Shown here: one piece after another, positions 1 to 7,757 of the stretch
Layout of the letters: each line of letters opens with the position of its first letter
Numbering within the stretch: position 1 is the first letter of the stretch
Source: Clostridiales bacterium
Lineage (GTDB): Bacteria; Bacillota; Clostridia; Peptostreptococcales; Anaerovoracaceae
DNA length: 64,000 nt
Reading direction: 5' to 3'
Assembly (NCBI GenBank): GCA_015058275.1
Contig: SVCQ01000004.1
Location: forward strand, 1 to 64,000
Program-made: the position numbers and the translations under genes
The notes under the pieces: model-generated
The model's database searches: none
Told to the model about the DNA's origin: nothing
Seen by the model: the letters and a program-made list of their open reading frames with translations, nothing else

Positions 1-612
1 TGCTGGATCCACACACTCAGAAAATACAAAGATGCCATCAAGTCGATGGATAAGTCGGGGCTGAATACGGCAGCCGGGACGCTGGCAGCCAAAGCCATCG
101 GGATGATCCAGACTATGATGCATAAAGACAACCAGATGGATGACTTAAGTCCGGAAGAGCGCTATGAACAGCGAAAAGAGAAGATCGCCCCTCTTGTGGA
201 CGAATACTTTGATTGGGTCAAAGAAAACCGGTCGAACGTAACCCGGCAGTCCAAGACCGGCAAGGCATTCACATACTCAGTCGAGCAGGAGCAGTATTTG
301 CGTGAGTTCCTTACCGATGGGAACATCCCTATGGAGAACAACGCAGCCGAACGGGCGATAAGACCATTCACGATCGGAAGAAAGAACTGGGTGATGTGCG
401 ATACGATCCACGGCGCTGAAGACAGTGCGATCATCTACAGCATCACAGAGACTGCCAAGGCAAACGACCTGAAGCCATATGAATATCTGAAACATCTGCT
501 CACAGAAATACCTAAGCATATGGACGACACGGATATGGATTTTCTGGAAGAATTGCTGCCGTGGTCAGACAAGCTGCCGGCTGAATGCCGAAAGCAGTAT
601 ACCGAATCTTAG
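1..612 (+). CDS. IS66 family transposase, C-terminal part
   Basis: This is the C-terminal 203 residues of an IS66 (TnpC-type) DDE transposase; the N-terminus lies before the window, and the frame is open back to base 1 (it reads CWIHTLRKYKDA before the first internal Met at 46). The stretch ENNAAERAIRPF followed by GRKNWV is the family's signature around the last catalytic glutamate, and the protein ends in the short tail usual for IS66 (PWSDKLP...). No frameshift or internal stop is seen in the visible part, so it may be functional. The accessory IS66 ORFs (tnpA/tnpB type) would be expected upstream, outside the window. Confidence 0.9.
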   Translation, partial: CWIHTLRKYKDAIKSMDKSGLNTAAGTLAAKAIGMIQTMMHKDNQMDDLSPEERYEQRKEKIAPLVDEYFDWVKENRSNVTRQSKTGKAFTYSVEQEQYLREFLTDGNIPMENNAAERAIRPFTIGRKNWVMCDTIHGAEDSAIIYSITETAKANDLKPYEYLKHLLTEIPKHMDDTDMDFLEELLPWSDKLPAECRKQYTES

Positions 613-659
613 ACAAAGCGCCTCGCGACCAGCGGGGCATATTTATTGGCACGATGGTA

Positions 660-701
660 AAAATTGGTTAGAAAAGTGCAGACACTTTTCTAACCAATTT
701 T
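660..701 (+). terminator. Perfect 19-bp hairpin in the IS66 right flank
   Basis: Bases 660-678 are the exact reverse complement of 683-701, leaving a CAGA loop. The arm ends in A/T runs, so it can act as a terminator in both directions, closing transposase transcription and shielding the element from outside promoters. It is an A-rich/T-rich stem without a separate long U tract, hence moderate confidence in termination. Confidence 0.6.
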
Positions 702-881
702 ATCCTGGAATGATTCGCGCCGACAGGTACGTGAGGTTTACCGCTTACGTTGTGTAGCCGTAGAACGTTTTCTGTTACTTCTGGATTTACAGGTGAGTAT
801 TTGGAGGGATTGTAATATAATAAAAGAAGTTAGGTATATCAGTTATATTTGATTCACAGAATCTATTTGCAGAGAGAGATT

Positions 882-3746
882 ATGGTAAAAGAAGTTAGTC
901 AAAACATTTTTGTCAATGACTGGGATTATCCTGATAAGGGAGACCATCATTGCAGCGACCCGGAAAAGAAAAAACTGGTTGAGAAACTGGCCAGGATGAT
1001 CACCGACAGCCTTGATCGCAAGATCCCGGGAGGCTTAAAAGAGAATCATTTCGACTTTTGGATCCTCGACAGGCTGCTTACCAAAGAGGAAGTCAGGTTC
1101 ATGCTCAGCTTCAAGAAGCGCCGCGTTGGCTATACGACGCGCCAGCTCGCCAAGATGAACAACATGACCAGGGAAGAGGCACAGAAGATCATCGATCATC
1201 TGATCTGGATCGGTATACTCGAGCAGAACAGAGACAATGAGGATAAACACATCCAGTACTGGATCCCTAAGTGGGTAATCGGTTCAGGAGAGTATATGGT
1301 AGAGCACGCGACTCTCTGCGATGACCATCCTGAAGTCGCTACGATGTTCAACCTTGCTCCGCAGGAACCTCTTGAAATGACAGCAAAGATGATCCCGCCG
1401 GGGGGAGCAGGCATCGGAATGCATACCATACCGGTCGAATCCGCCATCGAAGCCACACCTCAGACAGTCAGTGCTGAATACCTTTCGCACTGGCTCGGGA
1501 AGTACGACAAATTCTGCACCATGGTGTGCGCCTGCCGTAAAGCGCAGCGCTACAGAGGAGAAGGTGTCGGTGATATCGAAGGCTATATGTGTATAGGTGT
1601 CGACGATATTGCGGAATTCCTCGTCGAGACGGGCAAGGATGCCCACTATATAACAAGAGATGAGGCTCTCGAGATCATAATGAGAGCCGAAAAGAAGGGC
1701 TATGTACATCAGATCGTAAACGTTGACGGTCCGAACAGGATCGTAGGTATCTGCAACTGCTCGCCGGGAAGCTGCTATGGACTGAGAACTTCACAGCTCT
1801 TTAATACTCCTAACATGTCCGCCTCCGCATGGCGTGCTCATGTCGATCATGAGAAGTGCGTAGCATGTGGCAAGTGCGTTGAGGTCTGCCCTGCGGGAGC
1901 TGCAAAGCTCGGTCAGAAGCTCTGCCATAAAGACGGAAGCAAGACCTTATACCCGATGCGCCTGCTGCCTGACGATACTCCTTGGGGCGAGGACAAGTGG
2001 AGCAAGACCTACAGAGAGGACAACAAGATCAACTGCTACGAGTCAGGAACAGCGCCTTGTAAGACAGCGTGTCCGGCTCATATAGCAGTTCAGGGTTATA
2101 TCCAGATGGCAAGCGAGGGGAGATACGCCGAAGCGGTACGCCTGATCCGTCAGGACAACCCGTTTCCGGCTGTCTGCGGAGCTGTATGCAACCGCCGCTG
2201 CGAGGACAGATGTACGAGAGGAACGCTCGATAAGCCTGTAGCTATCGACGAGATCAAGAAATTCGTCTGCCAGTATGAGAAAGACCATCCGGATGAATTC
2301 GTTCCGGACGATTGCTATAACATGGACGGTGAGCAGTGGGACGAGTATCCGATCGCTGTAATCGGATCGGGCCCTGCAGGTCTCACATGCGCGTACTATC
2401 TCCGCAAAGAGGGATATCCGGTAACGGTCTTTGAAAAGGAAGCCAAACCGGGCGGAATGATGATGAACGGAATCCCTAACTTCCGTGTAGAAAAAGACAT
2501 CGTGCAGAACGAGATCGACATCATCACAAAGATGGGCGCCGAGATCAGATGCGGCGTAGAAGTCGGCAAAGACGTTACAATCGAAGATCTGCGCAAGCAG
2601 GGATATAAAGCCTTCTACGTAGCGCCGGGACTTCAGTCGCCTGGCAAACTCGGGATCCCGGGTGAAGACGCTGACGGCGTGATCGCAGGCATAGACTATG
2701 TCAAGGACATCAATCTCAACGGACCTAACAGGCTTGACGGCAGGGTCGTAGTCATCGGCGGAGGCAATATCGCTTCGGATATCGCCCGTACCATCGTAAG
2801 GCAGGGCGCCAAGTCCGTTGATCTCTACTGCCTTGAATCCTACGAAGAAATGCCTATGGGCGGCGAGGACCAGGAGCTCTGCGAGAGCGACGGCATCAAG
2901 CTCCACAGTGGTTGGGGCCAGACCGAGATCCTCAAGGATAAAAAAGGCAAGGTATGCGGCATCAACTTCAGAAAGTGCCTGAGCGTCAAGGACAGCGAAG
3001 GAAGATTCGATCCTAAGTTCGACGATTCCCGGACAGAGTCTGTTGAGTGCGAATATGTCGTATTCTGTATCGGTCAGAAGGCCGACCATGAGGCCCTCCT
3101 TAAGGGGACAAAGGTTGAATTCAACAGGAACAAGACCATCAAGGCCGACCCTGTCACATATCAGACAGCTGAGCCTGACATCTTCGTTGGCGGAGACGTT
3201 TATACCGGACAGAAATTCATAATCGACGCGGTAGCCGCAGGCCGTCAGGGCGCGGTTTCCATCAACCGTTATGTACACCCGGGTCAGTCGCTTACGATCG
3301 GCAGGGATCTGAGAGAGTTCATCGAGCTCGACAGAGACGATATCAGCAAACCTGCGTGGTATGACGATACAAGCAGACAGGTACCGGGCCACAAGAAGGG
3401 CGATCCGGCAAAGACGATGGACGACCTGAGACTGCCTCTCACCGAGGAGCAGGTCAAAGCGGAGACTTCACGCTGCCTCAAGTGCGGCGCAACTACAGTC
3501 GATACCAACATGTGCATCGGCTGCGGACTCTGCACTACGAGATGTGAATTCGACGCGATTCATCTCACCAGAGATATGCCTCACGGCGCGGATATGTACA
3601 CTGCCGAGGAGACGATCGGACTTGCCCTTAAGTATCAGGCAAAGAGGATCAAAAAGATCATAAAGTACAAGAAGACCGGAGTCCATGAATACCCTGTCCA
3701 GCAAACGGGTGAAGAGGATTGGGAGCCATACCACGGAATAGAATAA
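882..3746 (+). CDS. Multidomain FAD/Fe-S pyridine nucleotide oxidoreductase (GltD-like) with N-terminal helix-turn-helix region
   Basis: A 954-residue cytoplasmic electron-transfer enzyme of unknown substrate. In order: a segment at about 63-117 that reads like a winged helix (TTRQLAKMNNMTREEAQ); a Cys-rich block (CACRKAQR, CNCSPGSCYG); a ferredoxin motif CVACGKCVEVCP from C326; a glutamate-synthase-small-subunit type Fe-S domain (CPAHIAVQGYI...CRRCED-like cysteines, about 395-465); an FAD site GSGPAG at 495; a second dinucleotide fold IGGGNIASD near 626; and a terminal ferredoxin CIGCGLCTTRC from C878. This resembles NfnB/GltD-type flavoproteins extended with extra clusters. An upstream in-frame TTG at 849 exists, but ATG 882 has the AGAGAGA ribosome site. 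It is transcribed alone, with a terminator downstream. The physiological electron donor and acceptor cannot be read from sequence. Confidence 0.8.
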   Translation: MVKEVSQNIFVNDWDYPDKGDHHCSDPEKKKLVEKLARMITDSLDRKIPGGLKENHFDFWILDRLLTKEEVRFMLSFKKRRVGYTTRQLAKMNNMTREEAQKIIDHLIWIGILEQNRDNEDKHIQYWIPKWVIGSGEYMVEHATLCDDHPEVATMFNLAPQEPLEMTAKMIPPGGAGIGMHTIPVESAIEATPQTVSAEYLSHWLGKYDKFCTMVCACRKAQRYRGEGVGDIEGYMCIGVDDIAEFLVETGKDAHYITRDEALEIIMRAEKKGYVHQIVNVDGPNRIVGICNCSPGSCYGLRTSQLFNTPNMSASAWRAHVDHEKCVACGKCVEVCPAGAAKLGQKLCHKDGSKTLYPMRLLPDDTPWGEDKWSKTYREDNKINCYESGTAPCKTACPAHIAVQGYIQMASEGRYAEAVRLIRQDNPFPAVCGAVCNRRCEDRCTRGTLDKPVAIDEIKKFVCQYEKDHPDEFVPDDCYNMDGEQWDEYPIAVIGSGPAGLTCAYYLRKEGYPVTVFEKEAKPGGMMMNGIPNFRVEKDIVQNEIDIITKMGAEIRCGVEVGKDVTIEDLRKQGYKAFYVAPGLQSPGKLGIPGEDADGVIAGIDYVKDINLNGPNRLDGRVVVIGGGNIASDIARTIVRQGAKSVDLYCLESYEEMPMGGEDQELCESDGIKLHSGWGQTEILKDKKGKVCGINFRKCLSVKDSEGRFDPKFDDSRTESVECEYVVFCIGQKADHEALLKGTKVEFNRNKTIKADPVTYQTAEPDIFVGGDVYTGQKFIIDAVAAGRQGAVSINRYVHPGQSLTIGRDLREFIELDRDDISKPAWYDDTSRQVPGHKKGDPAKTMDDLRLPLTEEQVKAETSRCLKCGATTVDTNMCIGCGLCTTRCEFDAIHLTRDMPHGADMYTAEETIGLALKYQAKRIKKIIKYKKTGVHEYPVQQTGEEDWEPYHGIE

Positions 3747-3759
3747 TATAAGCCTGAAG

Positions 3760-3798
3760 GCCGCATTCTGGATGAATCCGGGATGCGGCTTTTCATTT
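3760..3798 (+). terminator. Intrinsic terminator after the oxidoreductase gene
   Basis: GCCGCAT at 3760-3766 pairs with ATGCGGC at 3783-3789 and is followed by a T-rich tract (TTTTCATTTT). It ends the 882-3746 transcript. Confidence 0.8.
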
Positions 3799-3879
3799 TG
3801 GGAAGGCTTACGGTGATCATGCCGGGCTTTTAGGGGGGTGACAATCTGGAACCCCCTGCCAAAAGTGCCTGCCAGATGC

Positions 3880-3908
3880 TTGCCGTATCTGTGCGTGACT
3901 AGTAAAAT
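3880..3908 (+). promoter_or_regulatory. Candidate sigma-A promoter for cardiolipin synthase
   Basis: TTGCCG at 3880-3885 and TAAAAT at 3903-3908 are separated by 17 bases, 74 bases upstream of the cls start. The rest of the 235-base gap holds the preceding terminator and nothing else recognisable. Confidence 0.55.
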
Positions 3909-3981
3909 AAACTAAATATGCAAGGCGGTCTGCTTCGCGTCAGAGGCAGACGGAATAACACCAGGATAAAAGGGGATTACT

Positions 3982-5553
3982 ATGGATTTTGAAGATAATG
4001 TCGCAAGACTGGCCAAACCGGTAAGGAAGGGGATACTTCGGCTTGTATTCAGCAGGTTCTTCATCTTTGCGATACTGATCATAGCTGAGGCTGTGCTCAT
4101 GTTCTCGTTCTATTTCCTGTTTGCGGAGAAGCTTCCTGCCTTCCTGCACGTACAGTGGTTCTTCACATTTGTGATGATACTGTATCTGTTCAACAGCGAC
4201 ATGGATTCGTCAGCCAAGCTTACCTGGATGCTGATCATATCTCTGGTGCCGCTTCTGGGAGCTGCGCTGCTCCTCTGGACCCAGGCCAACATAGGCCACA
4301 GGAAGACTACGGAACTGGCCAGAACCCAGATCGACAGGACCAGGAGTGCTTTAAAGCAGCCGGAGGATGTGGTCGCTGCCATAGAGCATGACGGATCCGG
4401 CACGGATGATATCAGCAAGTATCTGAATAACAGCGGCTGCTTCCCGATATACGGCAATTCAAAGGTGACCTACTTCGACCTCGGAGAGAAGAAATTCGAA
4501 GCGATGCTCGAGCAGCTCGAAAAGGCCGAGAAGTTCATCTTCATGGAATACTTCATAGTCGAAGAGGGTTACATGTGGGGCCGCATACTCGACATACTGA
4601 TCCGCAAGGCAAAGGAAGGCGTCGACGTACGCGTGATGTACGACGGCATGTGCGAGATGTCCACTCTGCCTGCCGACTACTGGAAACTTCTCGAGGCGCA
4701 GGGCATACACGCAAAGGCTTTCTCGCCTATCATCCCTGTGATCTCATCACATTTCAACTACCGCGATCACCGCAAGATCCTTGTCATCGACGGCAAGGTT
4801 GCGTTCAACGGCGGTGTCAATCTTGCGGATGAGTACATAAACCGCATCGAGAGATTCGGCCACTGGAAGGACACTGCCGTCATGGTCGAGGGAGAGGCCG
4901 TCAGGAACTTCACTCTCATGTTCCTGCAGATGTGGTATCTGGGCAATAACGATCCGGATTACGGGACTTTCCTGTCTGCTCCGGTCGATACACCTGAGGA
5001 TGCGTCCGGCTATGTAATGCCGTACTGCGACAGTCCGCTTGACGAATACAAGGCGGGCGAGGCGGTGTACATGGACGTGCTCAACAGAGCGACCGACTAT
5101 GTCCACATCATGACGCCTTATCTCATACTGGACGGAGAACTCCTTACGGCACTTTGCTATGCCGCTCAGAGAGGAGTCGATGTTAAGATCATACTTCCGG
5201 GCATCCCGGACAAGAAGTTCGCATACGCTCTTGCCAAGACCCACTACAGGGTGCTCACTGCTGCCGGAGTCAAGATCTACGAATACACTCCGGGATTCGT
5301 GCACGCGAAGGTGTTTGTGAGCGATGACATCAAGGCCATCGTAGGTACCATCAACCTGGACTACAGGAGCCTCTATCACCACTTCGAGTGTGCGACATAC
5401 ATGTACAGGACGGACTGCATCGCTGAGATCGAGGCGGACTTCGAGGATACGCTCTCAAAGTGCAGGGCTGTCACCGAAGAGAGCATCAAAAACGAGAAGT
5501 TCTCATACAAGGCGATGGGTGCGATCGGCAAGATGATATCGCCTCTCATGTGA
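3982..5553 (+). CDS. cls: Cardiolipin synthase (phospholipase D family)
   Basis: A 523-residue membrane enzyme that condenses phosphatidylglycerol molecules to cardiolipin. Two hydrophobic helices near residues 20-45 and 50-95 anchor the N-terminus, followed by two phospholipase D catalytic motifs: HRKILVID starting at H263 and HAKVFVSD starting at H441, each with the downstream glycine/asparagine or serine pocket (GGVNLADEY; GTINLDYRS). Length and domain order match bacterial Cls of about 500 residues. ATG 3982 follows AAAAGGGGATT. The next gene starts 41 bases downstream and may be co-transcribed, although nothing links its role to lipid synthesis. Confidence 0.93.
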   Translation: MDFEDNVARLAKPVRKGILRLVFSRFFIFAILIIAEAVLMFSFYFLFAEKLPAFLHVQWFFTFVMILYLFNSDMDSSAKLTWMLIISLVPLLGAALLLWTQANIGHRKTTELARTQIDRTRSALKQPEDVVAAIEHDGSGTDDISKYLNNSGCFPIYGNSKVTYFDLGEKKFEAMLEQLEKAEKFIFMEYFIVEEGYMWGRILDILIRKAKEGVDVRVMYDGMCEMSTLPADYWKLLEAQGIHAKAFSPIIPVISSHFNYRDHRKILVIDGKVAFNGGVNLADEYINRIERFGHWKDTAVMVEGEAVRNFTLMFLQMWYLGNNDPDYGTFLSAPVDTPEDASGYVMPYCDSPLDEYKAGEAVYMDVLNRATDYVHIMTPYLILDGELLTALCYAAQRGVDVKIILPGIPDKKFAYALAKTHYRVLTAAGVKIYEYTPGFVHAKVFVSDDIKAIVGTINLDYRSLYHHFECATYMYRTDCIAEIEADFEDTLSKCRAVTEESIKNEKFSYKAMGAIGKMISPLM

Positions 5554-5594
5554 TGAGGCAGGGAAGAGCTTGATCACGAAAGGAAGCTTTAACA

Positions 5595-6491
5595 GTGGAA
5601 TGCATCAAAGAACTTGCCGCGGTATATCCGCAGCTTTATCTCGATCCGGACAGATGCGGCATCGAGGAATACAGAGCGGTAGTGCTTGCGGGAACTTTGC
5701 CGGATACGGAGGATCTTTCGCATTTTGAGACGGATGAGAGAGATCGGATAGAAAAAATTATGACTCCCGCGGGGGAAGCAGCCGTGGTCACCTTGTATAA
5801 TAGACAGGACTTCGAGGTCTTCATCCGCTGCATGATGGCGGCCAAGGACGGACCGGAGAAGGCTGTTCCTGCCACCATGGGCGCTTCGACTATCGCCTGC
5901 TTTAACTGGCCGAGGATCAGGGCTCACAGGGAGGAGTTCTTCAGGACCCAGAGGGAAGCCGGCGTTGAGGATCCCGATTGGGGAGCCGAGTTCGCGCGCT
6001 TCAGAGAGATAAAAGAAAATTACATGGACATGCTCATCGTCCTCTCGCGCGGGCCTTACAGCAATATTCCCGCAGCCAGGGTGTCCCCTGAGATGAGCGA
6101 TGATGAGTGGCTTGAGAGATCCGATTCGATACGCAAGTACCACGAGCTCACGCACTTCGTATGCAGGAAGCTCTATCCTGACATGATAGATGCGGTGTGG
6201 GATGAGCTCGCAGCGGATGCGGCCGGACTGTATGCCGCATACGGATGCTACGACGAAAACTGCAGGCGGCTGGAGGAGATCTTCCTCGGCATCAGTGAGG
6301 GGAAGTACAAAGGCGGGAGGCTGGAGAATTACATAAAAGAGGGCGAGGATATAGATCAGCTCGCATCACGTGCGGGATCTGCGCTTGAGGCTTTCGCTTC
6401 GGAGCTTGAGAGCTTCAGGCCTGCTGATATCTTCGGATTGATGGTTCACCTGGAGGAGATGAAGGAGGATCTCTGGGGAAGCGAGGCTTAA
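5595..6491 (+). CDS. Uncharacterised protein with HELTH metalloprotease-like motif
   Basis: A 298-residue soluble protein that I cannot assign to a characterised family. It starts at GTG 5595 behind GAAAGGAAGC. The middle contains YHELTHFVCRKLYPD, a near match to the HExxH zinc motif (HELTH is an exact HExxH), and 21 residues or so later WDELAADAAGLYAAYG, whose Glu and Asp could supply the third zinc ligand, as in gluzincin-type or related peptidases. No signal peptide or membrane segment is evident, so action would be intracellular. It follows cls by 41 bases and is followed by a 115-base gap. A protease function is inference from the motif only. Confidence 0.5.
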   Translation: MECIKELAAVYPQLYLDPDRCGIEEYRAVVLAGTLPDTEDLSHFETDERDRIEKIMTPAGEAAVVTLYNRQDFEVFIRCMMAAKDGPEKAVPATMGASTIACFNWPRIRAHREEFFRTQREAGVEDPDWGAEFARFREIKENYMDMLIVLSRGPYSNIPAARVSPEMSDDEWLERSDSIRKYHELTHFVCRKLYPDMIDAVWDELAADAAGLYAAYGCYDENCRRLEEIFLGISEGKYKGGRLENYIKEGEDIDQLASRAGSALEAFASELESFRPADIFGLMVHLEEMKEDLWGSEA

Positions 6492-6606
6492 AGCCGCAAA
6501 ATGGTCAAAAAATGAGACCGAAAGTATCGTTTTTTCGGTCGAAAAAATGTAAAATAAATCAATATGGTTTTATGCCAATAACTTTAATTATTGACAAGGA
6601 GAATCA

Positions 6607-7740
6607 ATGTTTCTGACGATCAGGGGATTACTGGAAGAACGAGGGGTAAAGACAGAGGATTCAGCATACAGAGACTGCAGCGACGGTCTTCTGGATTTCA
6701 AGATAACGACCGGGGATTTTTACGAAATGCCGTACGGAGACGAGGGTTACCTCCGCTTTAAGAACACCGCGGATGTGATGAGCTTCGAACAGCTGGCGGC
6801 AGTGCTCGAAAAGATGAACGGTCTCCGCTTCAATCACAGGGAGGATTTCCCGTATTACTGCGAGAATATCGAGATCATCAAAAAGGCTCTTGCCGAGGAT
6901 CCGGACAGCGTATGCGTAGAGGGCGGTCCGTGCCTCTTCAGCGACTACGAGGTCATGGCCCGTATCAAACTCAAGGACGGCGAAGAGCTTCTTTATGACT
7001 TCACCACAGGCAAACGCTATAAGGACGGCAGTGAGACGGAGCTTGATGAGAACCCTAACCCTGAGTTCGCAGACTTCCTCGCCGGACGTGCGGAAGAGAT
7101 CGAGGATCTGAACTTTTATACAGTAAAGCCGGACATCACATATCAGGAGTACATGCACGTGCTGCTGCCTTTCGTAGTGGCAGATGCTCTGGATGTACCG
7201 CTGGTCATATCGCTTCCGGACATGTCATACCGCAAGGAGCTCCACTCGATGACGGAGCATCTCGAAGCGGAGGTCAGGGACAAGGCCCGTGACTCGTTTG
7301 ACAGCATGCTCAATTATGTCACTGACATGTATCTCAGACTCATCGAGAGACTCAACGGCATACTCAAGATCGAAAAGCTGACGGTATTCCACAGCAGGGA
7401 TGAGGCTGTCATGGAGCGTTTCGAAGAGGCCAGGAGACCTTACATCGAGCGCAACAAGATCCTGAGAGGACTCACTGACAACATGGTCAGGATCGAGGCG
7501 ATCAAGGATTATATCTCCATGCCGGCTCTGCCGCTTTATGTTTACGGATCTACGACGATAATAGAAGTCAACAGTGTTATTGAGATCGACTCATACCGCA
7601 AGTGCCGCAAGGCCCATAAGGGAGCTGCGACATTCTGCGCCATACTCTTCTCTGAGATGCTGAGCAGAGACGGTGAGAACGTCAATTACACGGCTCCGGT
7701 CGAGTATAAGGAATACGGACACTTCAGACAGGAACTCTGA
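6607..7740 (+). CDS. Uncharacterised 377-residue cytoplasmic protein, first gene of the sensor-MFS/phosphatase run
   Basis: I do not recognise the family. The protein is acidic, has no signal peptide or membrane helix, and appears to have an N-terminal alpha/beta part (about 1-170) and a more helical C-terminal part (about 210-320, with regularly spaced charged residues around DMYLRLIERLNGILKIEKL). A start at ATG 6607 is supported by AAGGAGAATC. It lies 17 bases upstream of the sensor-MFS fusion and in the same direction, so it is probably the first gene of that transcript and may act with the transporter or phosphatase; that link is from position only. Confidence 0.5.
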   Translation: MFLTIRGLLEERGVKTEDSAYRDCSDGLLDFKITTGDFYEMPYGDEGYLRFKNTADVMSFEQLAAVLEKMNGLRFNHREDFPYYCENIEIIKKALAEDPDSVCVEGGPCLFSDYEVMARIKLKDGEELLYDFTTGKRYKDGSETELDENPNPEFADFLAGRAEEIEDLNFYTVKPDITYQEYMHVLLPFVVADALDVPLVISLPDMSYRKELHSMTEHLEAEVRDKARDSFDSMLNYVTDMYLRLIERLNGILKIEKLTVFHSRDEAVMERFEEARRPYIERNKILRGLTDNMVRIEAIKDYISMPALPLYVYGSTTIIEVNSVIEIDSYRKCRKAHKGAATFCAILFSEMLSRDGENVNYTAPVEYKEYGHFRQEL

Positions 7741-7757
7741 TGATCTACGGATAGGAT

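Larger units (their letters stand above)
1..748 (+). mobile_element. IS66-family insertion sequence, right part (left part outside window)
   Basis: The transposase reading frame is open from base 1, so the element begins outside the window. After the transposase stop comes a strong hairpin and then CCGCTTAC at 741-748. IS66-family ends typically begin GTAA, and read inward from 748 the complement starts GTAAGCGGTAAACC, so 748 is a likely right terminus. The eight bases 749-756 would then be one copy of the target duplication. The left end cannot be seen, so the boundary rests on the family pattern only. Confidence 0.65.

Noticed and set aside
816..821. TATAAT before the oxidoreductase gene
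   Set aside because: No convincing -35 box or TGn extension at the right distance, so no promoter is called.
2043..3392. 449-residue minus-strand open frame
   Set aside because: Lies wholly opposite the oxidoreductase gene, has no family match or ribosome site, and arises from GC-rich codon bias.
6516..6540. GACCGAAA/TTTCGGTC hairpin between the HELTH gene and the next
   Set aside because: A stem exists, but on the plus strand it is followed by GAAAAAAT rather than a T tract, so I do not call a terminator.
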